A stretch of 45,729 nt of DNA. It comes from Muribaculaceae bacterium (GTDB taxonomy: Bacteria > Bacteroidota > Bacteroidia > Bacteroidales > Muribaculaceae). The stretch is taken from NCBI GenBank assembly GCA_022510405.1, contig JAFLTP010000023.1, positions 1 to 45,729 of the forward strand. The letters are read 5' to 3'. The notes beneath the pieces are model-generated. The model was not told where the DNA came from and ran no database searches. It was given only the letters and a program-made list of their open reading frames with translations. Both the position numbers and the translations under genes were made by a program. Shown here one piece after another: positions 32,469-42,354 of the stretch (position 1 is the first letter of the stretch; every line of letters begins with the position of its first letter).

Positions 32469-33671
32469 ATGCATAAAGAGGTAACCAGGATATTTCTCAC
32501 AGGCGCCACAGGGGTAATGGGAATGGCCGGTCTTCGGGAATTTATGAAATTTCCGGAGGATTATCACATCACAGTTTTGGCACGAGATTCTAAAAGGAAC
32601 CGCAAGAAGTTGCAGCCATTCATAGAAAAAGGTATAGGTGTGATTTGGGGTGATCTCCTTGATGAAAACTCACTGAAAAAAGGTATTGAGTCTGCTGATG
32701 TGGTGCTACATGTGGGAGGAATGGTATCCCCGATGGCGGAACATTATCCGGAAAAGACCCTCAAGGTGAATGTGGGTTCCATGAAATCAATCATAAAACT
32801 TGTGGAGGAAGAGGAAGCCCAAGATGCCTCAAGAGCTATAAAGGTGGTGTATATAGGCAGTGTGTCCCAATATGAAAGTCGCACGCCTCCAAATCATTGG
32901 GGAAAAGTCGGTGACCCTCTGAAGGGTGCTAAATTCGATGCATATGCCGAATCAAAAATAAAAGCGGAAGAAGCCTTGGTGAATTCCCGACTAAGGAAAT
33001 GGGTGTCACTTCGCCAAACTGCCATTTTGCATCCGGGACTTTTGACAAAGGCCAATGATCCGGTGACGTTTCATGTACCCCTCAAAGGTGTTATAGAATG
33101 GGTCACGACAGAAGATTCCGGAAGACTTTTGGAACGTGTGAGTCGTCCCGATATACCTGATGATTTCTGGGGGAAATGCTACAATGTTGGAGGTGGAAAA
33201 GCATTCAGGCTCACGAATCTTGAATTTGAAAGGGGAATACTCAAGGCGTTGGGTTGTCCGCCTCCGGAAAAAATTTTTGAACCTAACTGGTTTGCAACCC
33301 GTAATTTCCATGGCATGTGGTTTGAAGATTCGGATGATCTTGACGATATACTTCATTTCCGGGAACCGGACACATTTGAGAAAGCCTTGGGAAGATTGAA
33401 AAAACAGACCCCATGGTACTTTAAATTGGTTCCACTTGCCCCGGCTTTCATTATCAAAGCATTTATGAAACAAGTGGCCTCACATCCCGAATTAGGACCT
33501 CTCTCATGGATCAAGACCCTCAACAATGAAAGAATTTCCGCGGCCTGGGGTTCTCTTGAAGAATACAGTAAAATCCCGTCCTGGAAAGATTTCAAGGAGC
33601 CTCATCTCTCCAAAATTTCCCCTACCCCCAATCCAAAATCAGGCGGCCGCCATTGGGATAAGGGGTTGTGA
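32469..33671 (+). CDS. NAD-dependent epimerase/dehydratase (extended SDR)
   Basis: The start is set at ATG 32469 (an upstream TTG at 32448 lies too close to the promoter box), giving 400 residues. The Rossmann motif TGATGVMG lies near the N-terminus (about 12-19), and GDLLDENSL and the active-site YAESK follow (Y-x3-K; Ser in YIGSVSQYE). This is an extended short-chain dehydrogenase acting on nucleotide sugars or similar substrates. The C-terminal ~150 residues are specific to this subgroup. The last ~17 codons lie in one arm of a GC-rich inverted repeat, so the C-terminus may have been altered. The substrate is not known. Confidence 0.82.
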   Translation: MHKEVTRIFLTGATGVMGMAGLREFMKFPEDYHITVLARDSKRNRKKLQPFIEKGIGVIWGDLLDENSLKKGIESADVVLHVGGMVSPMAEHYPEKTLKVNVGSMKSIIKLVEEEEAQDASRAIKVVYIGSVSQYESRTPPNHWGKVGDPLKGAKFDAYAESKIKAEEALVNSRLRKWVSLRQTAILHPGLLTKANDPVTFHVPLKGVIEWVTTEDSGRLLERVSRPDIPDDFWGKCYNVGGGKAFRLTNLEFERGILKALGCPPPEKIFEPNWFATRNFHGMWFEDSDDLDDILHFREPDTFEKALGRLKKQTPWYFKLVPLAPAFIIKAFMKQVASHPELGPLSWIKTLNNERISAAWGSLEEYSKIPSWKDFKEPHLSKISPTPNPKSGGRHWDKGL

Positions 33672-33699
33672 TGGCAGCCACCTGATTCGGGGTTAGGGG
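33619..33699. repeat. GC-rich imperfect inverted repeat across the SDR stop codon
   Basis: CCCCTACCCCCAATC (619-633) with CAGGCGGCCGCC faces GGCAGCCACCTGATTCGGGG and TTAGGGG (to 33699). The arms pair as CCCCTA/TAGGGG, CCCC/GGGG and a GGCNGCC-type core. It may serve as a bidirectional terminator for the SDR gene and the tRNA. Confidence 0.6.
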
Positions 33700-33701
33700 T
33701 G

Positions 33702-33774
33702 AGCGATAAACGGGATTCGAACCCGCGACCCTCAGCTTGGGAAGCTGATGCTCTACCAACTGAGCTATTATCGC
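33702..33774 (-). tRNA. tRNA-Gly (anticodon CCC)
   Basis: The minus strand folds into a full cloverleaf: acceptor GCGATAA/TTATCGC with discriminator T, D-arm AGCTCAGTTGGTAGAGC, anticodon stem TCAGC/GCTGA with loop TTCCCAA (anticodon CCC) and T-arm GCGGGTTCGAATCCCGT. U73 is usual for bacterial glycine tRNA. CCA is not encoded. It reads GGG. Confidence 0.92.
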
Positions 33775-33785
33775 ATTTGGTGTTG

Positions 33786-33816
33786 CAAAGTTATAAAATA
33801 AAGTTGAAAGTGCAAA
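33786..33816 (-). promoter_or_regulatory. Promoter of tRNA-Gly
   Basis: On the minus strand TTTG (33813-33816), 19 bp, TAACTTTG (33786-33793), 11 bp before the tRNA 5' end. Confidence 0.7.
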
Positions 33817-33858
33817 GTTCAAAGTTTTGAGTCCTCAGCTCTCGATACACCATCAAAG

Positions 33859-33889
33859 TTGGTAGAATTAAAAACATTGCATAACTTTG
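33859..33889 (+). promoter_or_regulatory. Promoter of the GYF-domain gene pair
   Basis: TTG (33859-33861), 20 bp, TAACTTTG (33882-33889), 21 bp before the ATG. The -33 box is TTG only. Confidence 0.6.
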
Positions 33890-33910
33890 CAATAAGATAA
33901 TTTAATTGAA

Positions 33911-34615
33911 ATGCAACAAGAAACTCCTATTCTTTATTATATGGTGGTGGATGAGAAATCCACCGGCCCTTATACGCTAGATGAAATCACCCTGCATCCG
34001 GCATTAACACCTGAAACATTGGTATGGAAACCGGGAATTGAAAACTGGGTGGCTGCAAAAACCTTACCCGAATTGGCACCTGCCTTTATAAACCAACCTA
34101 TCCGTGATCAATATCAAACACCTCCTCAATACAATCAAAACCCATATCAGTCAGAGGGAAATCCAAACGGGAATACCTATCACAACGACGGTTATAACCA
34201 GACCGGAAGAAATCCATATGGACCTCAACAAGAGCCGAATCCCTTCGCCAACAATCCTCAGTACCAAAATAACCATACCTATCATAACCACAATAGATAC
34301 CACGATCGATATGACAGGTATCAGAATGGATATAGGCCCAACATGCGCACAAACTGGTTGCCTTGGGCTATCGTAGCCACTGTGGTGGGTTTCTTCGCTT
34401 CTTGCATTGGTGCGATTTTCGGGATCATAGCTATCGTGCAGGCAAACAAAGCCAACACTCTATATGCTCAAGGATTCGATCAAGAAGCCGACGCTTCCAA
34501 TTCAAATGCCAAAATAATGACTATAATCGGTTTGATTTTCGCCGGTATCGGTATTTTGGTGGCATTATCATTCGGCAATCTATTCTCAACCATCAGCAAT
34601 CTCGCTTATTACTAA
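33911..34615 (+). CDS. GYF_2/DUF4190-like membrane protein
   Basis: The 234-residue product has an N-terminal GYF_2 (DUF4339) domain (about 8-58: YYMVVDEKSTGPYTLDEITL, then TLVWKPGIENWVAAK). A long Asn/Tyr/Pro/His-rich low-complexity linker follows (about 60-150). The end has two membrane helices (about 156-178 and 200-222) with the DUF4190 pattern. GYF_2 domains are thought to bind proline-rich peptides. It is coupled to a second GYF_2 gene (TAATG overlap). The role is unknown; the tail fits a membrane scaffold. Confidence 0.8.
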   Translation: MQQETPILYYMVVDEKSTGPYTLDEITLHPALTPETLVWKPGIENWVAAKTLPELAPAFINQPIRDQYQTPPQYNQNPYQSEGNPNGNTYHNDGYNQTGRNPYGPQQEPNPFANNPQYQNNHTYHNHNRYHDRYDRYQNGYRPNMRTNWLPWAIVATVVGFFASCIGAIFGIIAIVQANKANTLYAQGFDQEADASNSNAKIMTIIGLIFAGIGILVALSFGNLFSTISNLAYY

Positions 34616-35196
34616 TGGCAACGAAATACTACGCCATGATAGATGGCGAGCAAAAGGGTCCTTTTTCACTTGAGGAACTGCCGGCTGCCGGCGTAAGGCC
34701 TTCCACCTATATATGGAGCAAAGGAATGCCCGACTGGCAAAAAGCAGAAGACAACGCCGATGTATGTCGTCTGTTCCGAAATCATCTTTACGACATTATG
34801 CATCCGGGCGATAAACCGGTGTTCAATTCACAAGAAGAACTTGACAAATACAAAATCCAACCTGAAGCTCCCAAGGATCCTCATAGATCACGTTTTGACC
34901 GCTATCTCCAAGAAACCGGGAATGATCCCTTACCTACAATTGATGAAATAGAAGCGCAAAAAGATAAGACTACACCACCTGTTTCCATGATTGGGTATGC
35001 ATGGTTGGTCACTATCCTATGCTTTTTCCCTACGGGTATAGTGGCTCTTGTTTATGCCTACAAAAGTAAGAAAGCCTGGAACAATCACAACAATGACAAT
35101 GCTCATGAATACAGTAGGAAAGCAAAAATGTGGACCGGAATCACTTTCTTCATAGGTTTAATCGGCTACGGAGCCTTTCTTGCCTTATCAATGTAA
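34615..35196 (+). CDS. GYF_2/CD225-like membrane protein
   Basis: The start is ATG 34615, which shares its A with the preceding stop (TAATG), giving 193 residues. A GYF_2 domain (about 4-50: YYAMIDGEQKGPFSLEELPA, STYIWSKGMPDWQKA) is followed by a charged linker and two membrane helices at the end (about 126-148 and 170-190). The spacing segment YAYKSKKAWNNHNNDNAHEY gives a CD225/dispanin-like layout. It shares its domain design with the gene before it, which suggests that the two proteins act together at the inner membrane. Confidence 0.8.
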   Translation: MATKYYAMIDGEQKGPFSLEELPAAGVRPSTYIWSKGMPDWQKAEDNADVCRLFRNHLYDIMHPGDKPVFNSQEELDKYKIQPEAPKDPHRSRFDRYLQETGNDPLPTIDEIEAQKDKTTPPVSMIGYAWLVTILCFFPTGIVALVYAYKSKKAWNNHNNDNAHEYSRKAKMWTGITFFIGLIGYGAFLALSM

Positions 35197-35252
35197 TCTG
35201 AATCCATTGATTTTCTATAGAACTATTTTCATCAAGTAATAAATAAATTAAA

Positions 35253-35283
35253 AGGCCGATCAGGAATTCATTCCGATCGACCT
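35253..35283. terminator. Terminator between convergent genes
   Basis: AGG-C-CGATC-A-GGAA pairs with TTCC-GATCG-A-CCT (one mismatch and one bulge). Both sides are A/T-rich. Confidence 0.7.
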
Positions 35284-35333
35284 ATTTATTTATTATCTCT
35301 AATTTCCGTCTCCCTTTTGGGAGCAAAGGATAC

Positions 35334-37904
35334 TTAGAACCAGCGTGTATAAGCGAAGTCCATACGGTGAGGGAGATCCTTATTCTTCGGATACATCCTG
35401 AGAGAATAACGGAAGGCACCTACGTTTTCCAACTTATGATCATATTCATAAGTATAGATATCTCCCTCGCGATTTACGACCTTCAAAGGAGTAGTACCCA
35501 TGAACTCAGCCTGACCATCGCGATCGCGATATTTCACCAATTCAACACCTATGGAATCTCCAAGACCCTTGGTGTCGATCACACATTTCACATAGATTGA
35601 ATTGCCTGAACTCAATGCTGAACCGTTTTGTGTTTGACCATCGTTGATATCGACACTTAGAATTTGAACGTCATTCCATTTGGAAGCAACCTCCTCTTTC
35701 CAAGCCACAATTTCACGAGCCTTTGCGAAGTCGTTCTTCTTCAACTTCTCAGCTCTCTTAGCCTCGGGAACATACAAACGTGAGATATAATCATCGAGCT
35801 GACGTTTCATAGTGAAATGAGGTGCGATATGACCGATGGAACGTTTGATTCTGTCGATCCATTCAGGACTATACCCTTTATAATTCTTCTTGAAATATAG
35901 AGGTACTATCTCATTTTCGAGCATTGAATAGATAGTGGCTGCATCAAGACGGTCTTGTTGACCCTGATCAGTGTAAGTACGTTTTTCAGTCAATGCCCAA
36001 CCGGCCATTTCATCAAACTTAAAACCTTCATACCACCATCCGTCAAGCACTGAGAAATTGAGCACACCATTCATCTCGGCTTTCTCACCGGAGGTACCGG
36101 AAGCCTCGAGAGGACGTGTCGGAGTGTTCAACCATATATCAACACCGGAAACAAGACGTTTTGCCACGATCATATTGTAGTCTTCAAGGAAGATGATCTT
36201 ACCAAGGAACTGCGGCATTTTGGAAATTTCCACAATACGTTTGATAAGTCCTTGTCCGGCTCCGTCGGCGGGGTGAGCCTTACCGGAGAATATGAATTGT
36301 ACCGGGTATTGTTCGTTGTTCACAATCTTGGCAAGACGATCAAGATCGGTGAAGAGAAGGTGGGCACGTTTATATGTGGCGAAACGACGTGCGAAACCAA
36401 TGATTAGAGCATTAGGATTGATCTTTTCAAGGATGCTTACAACAGCACTCGGATCACCCTGATTCTTGAGCCATTTCTCCTTGAAATCTTTCTTAACGAA
36501 GTTGATAAACTTATGCTTGAGAGTCATTCTCATGTTCCAAATCTCCTCATCAGGAACATTGAATATGCCTTTCCATGCCTCAGGATTACTTTGGTCGAAG
36601 AAAAGTTGCTCGCCAAGATGTTCGGCATAGAATGCTTTCCATTCGGAAGCTGCCCATGTTGGCATGTGTACACCATTGGTAACATAAGTCACATGGCTTT
36701 CATCGGGTCCGTAGCCTTTCCAAACGCCGGCAAACATCTTCTTGGAAACCTCTCCATGGAGCCAGCTTACACCGTTTGCTTCCTGACAAGTGTTCAAAGC
36801 GAAAACGCTCATAGAGAATTTCTCCGGGGTGTCGGGATTCTCGCGGCCCATATTCATGAGTTCCGTCCAGGAGATACCCAGCTTGGCAGGATATTCACCC
36901 AGATATTTCCCCAGAAGAGATTCCTCGAAATAGTCGTGTCCGGCGGGAACCGGAGTATGGACTGTGTAGAGAGAACTTGCTCTCACCACCTCGAGTGCCA
37001 CATTGAAAGGAAGATGATCTTTCTGAACATAGTCTACCAAACGTTGAAGATTCAGCAATGCGGCATGACCTTCGTTAGCATGATAGATATCAGTCTTGAT
37101 GCCGAGACGATTCAGCATATAGATACCACCGATTCCGAGGAGATATTCCTGTTTCATACGGTTTTCCCAGTCACCACCATAAAGTTTATGAGTGATTGGA
37201 CGGTCGTACTCTGAGTTCATATCGAAATCTGTGTCGAGAAGATAGAGATTCATACGACCCACATTTACACGCCATACATGGCAATAAATCATACGACCTG
37301 GATAAGGCACTTCAAGGATCATCGGCTGTCCATCTTCGCCCATTACCTGTTCGATAGGAAGCTGCTCGAAATTCTGAGGTTCGTAGTTAGCCACCTGCTG
37401 TCCATCGATTGACAACGCCTGTGAGAAGTAACCGTAGCGATAAAGGAAACCTACCGCTGTCATTCTCACCTTGCTGTCGGAAGCCTGTTTGATATAGTCA
37501 CCGGCCAAAACGCCAAGGCCACCGGAATAGATCTTAAGGCAATTGCAAAGTCCATATTCCATTGAGAAATAAGCCACCGACGGGAGGTCGGTACGCATCT
37601 TTTCTGACATATAAGCCTTGAAATCGGCATGCACTTTCTTGATTCTCTCCATCATTGTAGGGTCTTTCTTGACCTCGCTTAAACGTGTGGAGCTGATTCT
37701 TTGGAGAAGCATCACAGGGTTCTCCCCTACTTCTCTCCATAAGTCATGGTCGAGGTCACGAAACAGGTTTTTACCTTCACTGTTCCATACCCACCAAAGA
37801 TTCTTGGAAAGTTCTTCAAGAGCTTGAAGCTCTTTCGGAAGTTTCGCACTTACAGTAAGACTGCGCCATACCGGCTCATTCGTGTTACTTACCTGCAATT
37901 TCAT
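35334..37904 (-). CDS. glgP: Alpha-glucan (glycogen) phosphorylase, GT35
   Basis: The 856-residue product is of the short bacterial phosphorylase type. It has [20 protein letters not shown] (112-131), NEGHAALLN (277-285), [10 protein letters not shown] and the PLP-binding lysine K608 in [14 protein letters not shown]. It releases glucose 1-phosphate from glycogen or maltodextrin ends. The N-terminal DUF3417-like segment ([10 protein letters not shown]) is typical of this subfamily. It lies 36 bp behind the glycogen synthase gene on the same strand, so synthesis and breakdown enzymes share one transcript. Confidence 0.93.
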   Translation of the reverse strand: MKLQVSNTNEPVWRSLTVSAKLPKELQALEELSKNLWWVWNSEGKNLFRDLDHDLWREVGENPVMLLQRISSTRLSEVKKDPTMMERIKKVHADFKAYMSEKMRTDLPSVAYFSMEYGLCNCLKIYSGGLGVLAGDYIKQASDSKVRMTAVGFLYRYGYFSQALSIDGQQVANYEPQNFEQLPIEQVMGEDGQPMILEVPYPGRMIYCHVWRVNVGRMNLYLLDTDFDMNSEYDRPITHKLYGGDWENRMKQEYLLGIGGIYMLNRLGIKTDIYHANEGHAALLNLQRLVDYVQKDHLPFNVALEVVRASSLYTVHTPVPAGHDYFEESLLGKYLGEYPAKLGISWTELMNMGRENPDTPEKFSMSVFALNTCQEANGVSWLHGEVSKKMFAGVWKGYGPDESHVTYVTNGVHMPTWAASEWKAFYAEHLGEQLFFDQSNPEAWKGIFNVPDEEIWNMRMTLKHKFINFVKKDFKEKWLKNQGDPSAVVSILEKINPNALIIGFARRFATYKRAHLLFTDLDRLAKIVNNEQYPVQFIFSGKAHPADGAGQGLIKRIVEISKMPQFLGKIIFLEDYNMIVAKRLVSGVDIWLNTPTRPLEASGTSGEKAEMNGVLNFSVLDGWWYEGFKFDEMAGWALTEKRTYTDQGQQDRLDAATIYSMLENEIVPLYFKKNYKGYSPEWIDRIKRSIGHIAPHFTMKRQLDDYISRLYVPEAKRAEKLKKNDFAKAREIVAWKEEVASKWNDVQILSVDINDGQTQNGSALSSGNSIYVKCVIDTKGLGDSIGVELVKYRDRDGQAEFMGTTPLKVVNREGDIYTYEYDHKLENVGAFRYSLRMYPKNKDLPHRMDFAYTRWF

Positions 37905-37940
37905 ATTATAAAATATTGATTGTGTTCTAATTAAATTAAA

Positions 37941-39566
37941 TTATATTCTTTGATCTCTTCTCTGTTTGGCAGTGATGAACGCCGTATAGTAGAAGAAAAT
38001 AAAATATTTCCAGTCAGCTTTTTCAGCAGTTTTGAAAGCAGCCTGCATAGCATCCTTTCTGGCCTCGGCCGGAGCCTCGGCATATTGCTTGAGCTGTCTC
38101 GCTATTTCGTGGGCCGCATCCTGATAATTTGAATCATTTCTGGGAACAACCCTAACACCACATTCATATATTGAATTCACCATATGTGACAGGATCCATT
38201 GTCCGAAACCGCTCTTGTCGCTGGTGATTGTGGGTATGCCGAACGCTATGCTTTCAAGTGGCGTGTAGCCCCACGGTTCATAGTAAGAGGGGAATACCGT
38301 TAGATCAATAGCCGGCAGCAGATCATAATATGATATGTTCACTATTCCGTCTTTGCCGTCAAGATAACATGGTATGAAAATCACATTTACATTGTCGCCC
38401 AACTTATGTTCCTTTTCCAAAGAGTCGATTCTTCTCGCCACTGAATCATAATCCATGTTATGAAGCATGTGGGTGATATAATCTGTGGAGAAACTTTCAT
38501 CGGGATATGACACCCATGCCGGTACCAACACCAATGCTATAACGGATTTTGAGGCCCCGATATTTTTTAACTCGGCCAAAGAATCCAGATAAAGGTCAAG
38601 ACCTTTGTTTCTGTATTCGTTTCTGCCGGAAGTGGCCACTATCAATGTGTCGTCCGAAAATTTACGGTGTTTCAATTTTTCGGCTATCGAGAATATCTTT
38701 TTTCTGCCGGCATTGCGAAGGGTTTTGTATTTCTTGTCGCCGGGAACAAATCCGGGTTCGAATCCATTAGGAGTTACCACCTGTGGCCTTATGTCGAGCA
38801 ATTTCTCAGCTTCGCGGGCTGTGAGGTCACTCACGGCAGTGAAACAGTCAGCATTGATGGCGGCTGTTTTCTCAAGGCTGTGTTTTGCCTCCATATTGAG
38901 TTCGCCGGCCATCTGGTCGCCGTTGTAGCCGTCAAAATAATCATAAAGCGGTTTACCGTTGCCACATATGCTGCGTCCGATACTGGTGGCGTGGGTGGTG
39001 AATAAAGAGGCTGCCTCCGGCATAATGAGACGTAGGTAAAGAAGCCCCATGCCTGTGGTCCACTCATTGAAATGGGCGAATACCTCTTTTGGATCGATTC
39101 CGAGATGTTCGGCAAGGTTTCTTATCACTACAGCAGTGGCAACCGCGAATGCACATCCTTCCCGATAATCCCCGTATTCGTGCATGGAATCCACTCCAAA
39201 TTTCTCCCACATCGTGGCAAAAAGTGAATCAAGATGGGGATAAACCCCGTCGAATTTCACAAGGATAACCTGCGGGGATCCCGGAATATTCCATTTCCCG
39301 CATCTCACCTTGATATTGAAATCCGTGATTTCTTTTTTTGAGAAATTTTTGAAAAGGGATTTTGTTTCTTTAAAAACCGGTGAGGGATTATCCTCACTCC
39401 AGACATCGGGTCCGATAAAGACGAGATTGTCACCATAGGCTTCCTGTAAAACCTTTGCTTTGGTTGACAAAACGGTGTAGATACCACCAATTTTATTACA
39501 TACCTCCCAGCTTGTCTCAGCCAATAGAGATATTTTTTGTATTCCAACGGGCTTCTCAGCTTCCAT
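37941..39566 (-). CDS. Glycogen synthase, GT3 (eukaryote-type) family
   Basis: The 541-residue product starts with a GT-B Rossmann unit (AETSWEVCNKIGGIYTVLST, 16-35) where GT3 enzymes bind the nucleotide sugar. Late motifs are VTPNGFEPGF and the catalytic E-x7-E pair E430/E438 in FPSYYEPWGYTPLE. GT3 enzymes are the yeast/animal glycogen synthases, also found in Bacteroidota; the common bacterial glycogen synthase GlgA is GT5. It elongates glycogen, probably from UDP-glucose. It is first in the operon with glgP and has a full promoter. Confidence 0.88.
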   Translation of the reverse strand: MEAEKPVGIQKISLLAETSWEVCNKIGGIYTVLSTKAKVLQEAYGDNLVFIGPDVWSEDNPSPVFKETKSLFKNFSKKEITDFNIKVRCGKWNIPGSPQVILVKFDGVYPHLDSLFATMWEKFGVDSMHEYGDYREGCAFAVATAVVIRNLAEHLGIDPKEVFAHFNEWTTGMGLLYLRLIMPEAASLFTTHATSIGRSICGNGKPLYDYFDGYNGDQMAGELNMEAKHSLEKTAAINADCFTAVSDLTAREAEKLLDIRPQVVTPNGFEPGFVPGDKKYKTLRNAGRKKIFSIAEKLKHRKFSDDTLIVATSGRNEYRNKGLDLYLDSLAELKNIGASKSVIALVLVPAWVSYPDESFSTDYITHMLHNMDYDSVARRIDSLEKEHKLGDNVNVIFIPCYLDGKDGIVNISYYDLLPAIDLTVFPSYYEPWGYTPLESIAFGIPTITSDKSGFGQWILSHMVNSIYECGVRVVPRNDSNYQDAAHEIARQLKQYAEAPAEARKDAMQAAFKTAEKADWKYFIFFYYTAFITAKQRRDQRI

Positions 39567-39585
39567 TTTATTTCATTTTTCGCCG

Positions 39586-39616
39586 CAAAATTACTGAAAA
39601 TCCATAAGACAACAAA
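39586..39616 (-). promoter_or_regulatory. Promoter of the glycogen operon
   Basis: On the minus strand TTTG (39613-39616), 19 bp, TAATTTTG (39586-39593), about 20 bp before the ATG. Confidence 0.7.
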
Positions 39617-39653
39617 GACACTTCCCAAATTGCTTTTGGAAGTGTCTTGTCTT
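39606..39653 (-). terminator. Terminator of the Bax-inhibitor-1-like gene
   Basis: AAGACACTTCC pairs with GGAAGTGTCTT around an 11-nt loop, with a further AAGAC/GTCTT extension. It overlaps the start of the glycogen-operon promoter. Confidence 0.75.
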
Positions 39654-39714
39654 ATAACCTAATAGCTTTCGGCAATGTGATTTACTATTCGAAAAATTTA
39701 CAGGTTGCTATATA

Positions 39715-40434
39715 TTAATTTCTGCTTCCTCCGAATATTCTCAATAGGAAAAGGAAGAGATTGATGAAATCAAGATATAGATTCAGGGCTCCCATAGTGG
39801 CAAGCTTATCAGCCATCTGTGGATCCAGATTAGCTGCCGAAAGGCGTTTCACCATTTGAGTGTCCCATGCTGTGAGACCTGTGAAAAGAAGAACTCCCAC
39901 TATTGAAATCACCCATTCAAGACCTGAACTTTTCAAAAATATGTTAACTACAATAGCTATAATCAATCCCCATAAAGCCATCACCATATAAGTGCCGTAT
40001 TTTGAGAGGTCACTTTTGGTGAAATAGCCATAGATAGACATAGCTCCAAACATTCCGGCCGTGATAAAGAAGGTATAAACTATAGTACCAAGTCTATATA
40101 TCACAAATATCGGAGCCAACCAAATTCCCATTGCGGCCGCAAATATGCAGAACAGCAAGAGACATGTGGCGGTAGACATTCTTGTCAATCTTGCCGGAAT
40201 GACAAACGCCATCACCAGCATACCGATGAAAATACCCCAGAATACTATCTGGTTTGCAAAAAAGAACTGCATGGCAGCCGGACTGGATGCGACACCCAAC
40301 GCACAAAACGCTGATATCAACATTCCAACAAACATACGCACATAGACCCTCTTCATTACTGAATTGGTCTGTGTGGTTACGGCTTGACCTCCATAATAAG
40401 GTGGAGGTGTCATGTTTTGATTCCTATATTCCAT
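39715..40434 (-). CDS. Bax inhibitor-1/YccA family membrane protein
   Basis: The 239-residue product has seven hydrophobic segments and the family signatures VYVRMFVGMLISAFCALGVA (first helix), GMFGAMSIYGYFTKSDLSKY and WDTQMVKRL, with NLYLDFINLFLFLLRIFG at the end. Bacterial BI-1 proteins are leaky calcium or ion channels or membrane-quality factors. The N-terminal ~25 residues are hydrophilic, with YRNQNMTPPPYYGG. It stands alone. Confidence 0.88.
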   Translation of the reverse strand: MEYRNQNMTPPPYYGGQAVTTQTNSVMKRVYVRMFVGMLISAFCALGVASSPAAMQFFFANQIVFWGIFIGMLVMAFVIPARLTRMSTATCLLLFCIFAAAMGIWLAPIFVIYRLGTIVYTFFITAGMFGAMSIYGYFTKSDLSKYGTYMVMALWGLIIAIVVNIFLKSSGLEWVISIVGVLLFTGLTAWDTQMVKRLSAANLDPQMADKLATMGALNLYLDFINLFLFLLRIFGGSRN

Positions 40435-40497
40435 ATATCAAATATTAATATACTATTTAGACAACATAAATTGTGCCAAGTTTATTGTATCAAATCA

Positions 40498-40544
40498 TCA
40501 ATTTACTTTCAACTTAAAACTCAAAACTCAAACTTATCTTTCCC
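40498..40544 (-). repeat. Short heptamer tract after argS
   Basis: On the minus strand, right after the argS stop, the DNA reads AAGATAA, GTTTGAG, TTTTGAG, TTTTAAG, TTGAAAG. It has the same 7-bp period and A/G-T style as the long tract after rsmG. Confidence 0.6.
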
Positions 40545-42320
40545 CTACATTCTATCCGGCATTTCCATGCCTAAAAGACCGGCGGCTTTTTTCAAAACCA
40601 CTCCTACTTGTTCCGACAACAGCAGTCTAAGATCCTTAATATTTTCGTTTTCTTCCTTCAGAATTGAATAATCGTGATAGAATTGATTGTATTCCTTAGC
40701 AAGGTCATAACAATAATTGGCTATGAGCGCCGGTGAATAATTGTCTCCGGCTTCTTTCACCACATTTGGAAAATCTGCCAATTTTTGGATCAATGTAGAT
40801 TCTTTTTCATTAGGCATTACGTCCTCGGGAACCTGTTTCGGGAAGTCTCCGGCTCTTCTTATCACAGATTGGATACGTGCGTAAGTGTATTGAAGAAAGG
40901 GCCCGGTATTTCCATTGAAATCTATCGATTCCTTTGGATTGAACAGCATATTCTTCTTAGGATCAACCTTCAGCAAGAAATATTTCAAGGCTCCGAGTCC
41001 AACCATCCTTGCCACATTATCCGCTTCTTCGGGGTCCATGTCTGAAAACCTTTCCGCAGATGCCTCTCTGGCAGAAGACACCATCTTGTCTATGAGATCG
41101 TCGGCATCTACTACGGTGCCTTCTCGAGATTTCATTTTGCCTTCGGGGAGCTCAACCATTCCATAGGAGAAATGCACCAAACCCTTGCCCCATGCGAATC
41201 CCAACTTATCAAGTATCAATGAAAGCACCTGGAAATGATAATTCTGTTCATTACCTACCACATACACCATCTTGTCAATGGGATAATCCTGGTAACGTAG
41301 TTTGGCCGTTCCGATATCCTGAGTCATATACACTGAAGTGCCGTCACTTCTAAGGAGAAGTTTGTGGTCGAGTCCATCACCTGTGAGGTCAGCCCATACG
41401 CTGCCGTCTTCCTTACGATACATTATACCGGATTCAATACCACCAAGGACCAAATCCTTGCCTTCGAGATAAGTGTCGGATTCATAGTATATTTTATCGA
41501 AATCCACACCCAAACGCTTGTAGGTTTCTCCAAATCCGTCATAAACCCATGAATTCATGGTTTTCCATAGATTTCTTACCTCCGGATCTCCTGCTTCCCA
41601 TTTCCTCAACATTTCTCGAGCTTCCTGCATCAATGGAGAGGCAGCCTCAGCTTCCTCTTTGGTCATGCCCGATTCAGTCAAGCTGTTGAGTTCCTTTTTA
41701 TAATGTTTATCGAATTCTACATAATAGTCGCCGATAAGATGGTCGCCTTTTTTCCCGGATAATTCCGGAGTTTCACCGTTGCCCCACTTTTTCCATGCCA
41801 ACATTGATTTGCAGATATGGATGCCACGGTCGTTGACGATATTTGTTTTGACAACCTTATTGCCGTTGGCTTCCAAAATTTTTGAAAGCGAATAACCCAA
41901 AAGATTATTCCTGACGTGGCCAAGATGCAAGGGTTTATTGGTGTTTGGGGATGAGTATTCCACCATTACCAACTTTGAGTGTTCATCCGGGGTTTTGAAA
42001 CCGTAATCCGGATCATTTACCATTTCATTGAGCACGTTGGTCCAAAATGAGGGACTTATGACGAGATTCAGAAATCCTTTCACCACGTTGAAATTCTCAA
42101 CGGAAGTGTTATTTTTCACAAGCCACTCGCCAATTTCTTTGCCGGTCTCTTCAGGACTCTTATGAGAAGCCTTCAAGAAGGGGAACACCACTACAGTAAG
42201 GTTTCCCTCGAATTCTTTACGTGTGGCCTGGGGTTTTAAGCTTTCCGGTTTTACTTCAACATTATATAAGGCTTTCAATGCCTCACTTACACCATTTGCT
42301 ATTATCGACTCTACAGTCAT
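40545..42320 (-). CDS. argS: Arginyl-tRNA synthetase
   Basis: The 591-residue class I synthetase has an N-terminal additional domain (1-100), then VEYSSPNTNKP and the HIGH motif HLGH (132-135). The KMSKS-type loop KMKSREG follows, as does the C-terminal DALR domain (FLQYTYARIQSVIRRAG onward) ending in PDRM. It charges tRNA-Arg in the cytoplasm. The length is normal. Confidence 0.96.
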   Translation of the reverse strand: MTVESIIANGVSEALKALYNVEVKPESLKPQATRKEFEGNLTVVVFPFLKASHKSPEETGKEIGEWLVKNNTSVENFNVVKGFLNLVISPSFWTNVLNEMVNDPDYGFKTPDEHSKLVMVEYSSPNTNKPLHLGHVRNNLLGYSLSKILEANGNKVVKTNIVNDRGIHICKSMLAWKKWGNGETPELSGKKGDHLIGDYYVEFDKHYKKELNSLTESGMTKEEAEAASPLMQEAREMLRKWEAGDPEVRNLWKTMNSWVYDGFGETYKRLGVDFDKIYYESDTYLEGKDLVLGGIESGIMYRKEDGSVWADLTGDGLDHKLLLRSDGTSVYMTQDIGTAKLRYQDYPIDKMVYVVGNEQNYHFQVLSLILDKLGFAWGKGLVHFSYGMVELPEGKMKSREGTVVDADDLIDKMVSSAREASAERFSDMDPEEADNVARMVGLGALKYFLLKVDPKKNMLFNPKESIDFNGNTGPFLQYTYARIQSVIRRAGDFPKQVPEDVMPNEKESTLIQKLADFPNVVKEAGDNYSPALIANYCYDLAKEYNQFYHDYSILKEENENIKDLRLLLSEQVGVVLKKAAGLLGMEMPDRM

Positions 42321-42343
42321 TTCTATTATGTCTTAATTTTTTG

Positions 42344-42351
42344 CAAATATA
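42344..42351 (-). promoter_or_regulatory. -7 box of argS
   Basis: On the minus strand TATATTTG matches TAnnTTTG, 23 bp before the ATG at 42320. Confidence 0.55.
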
Positions 42352-42354
42352 CAT

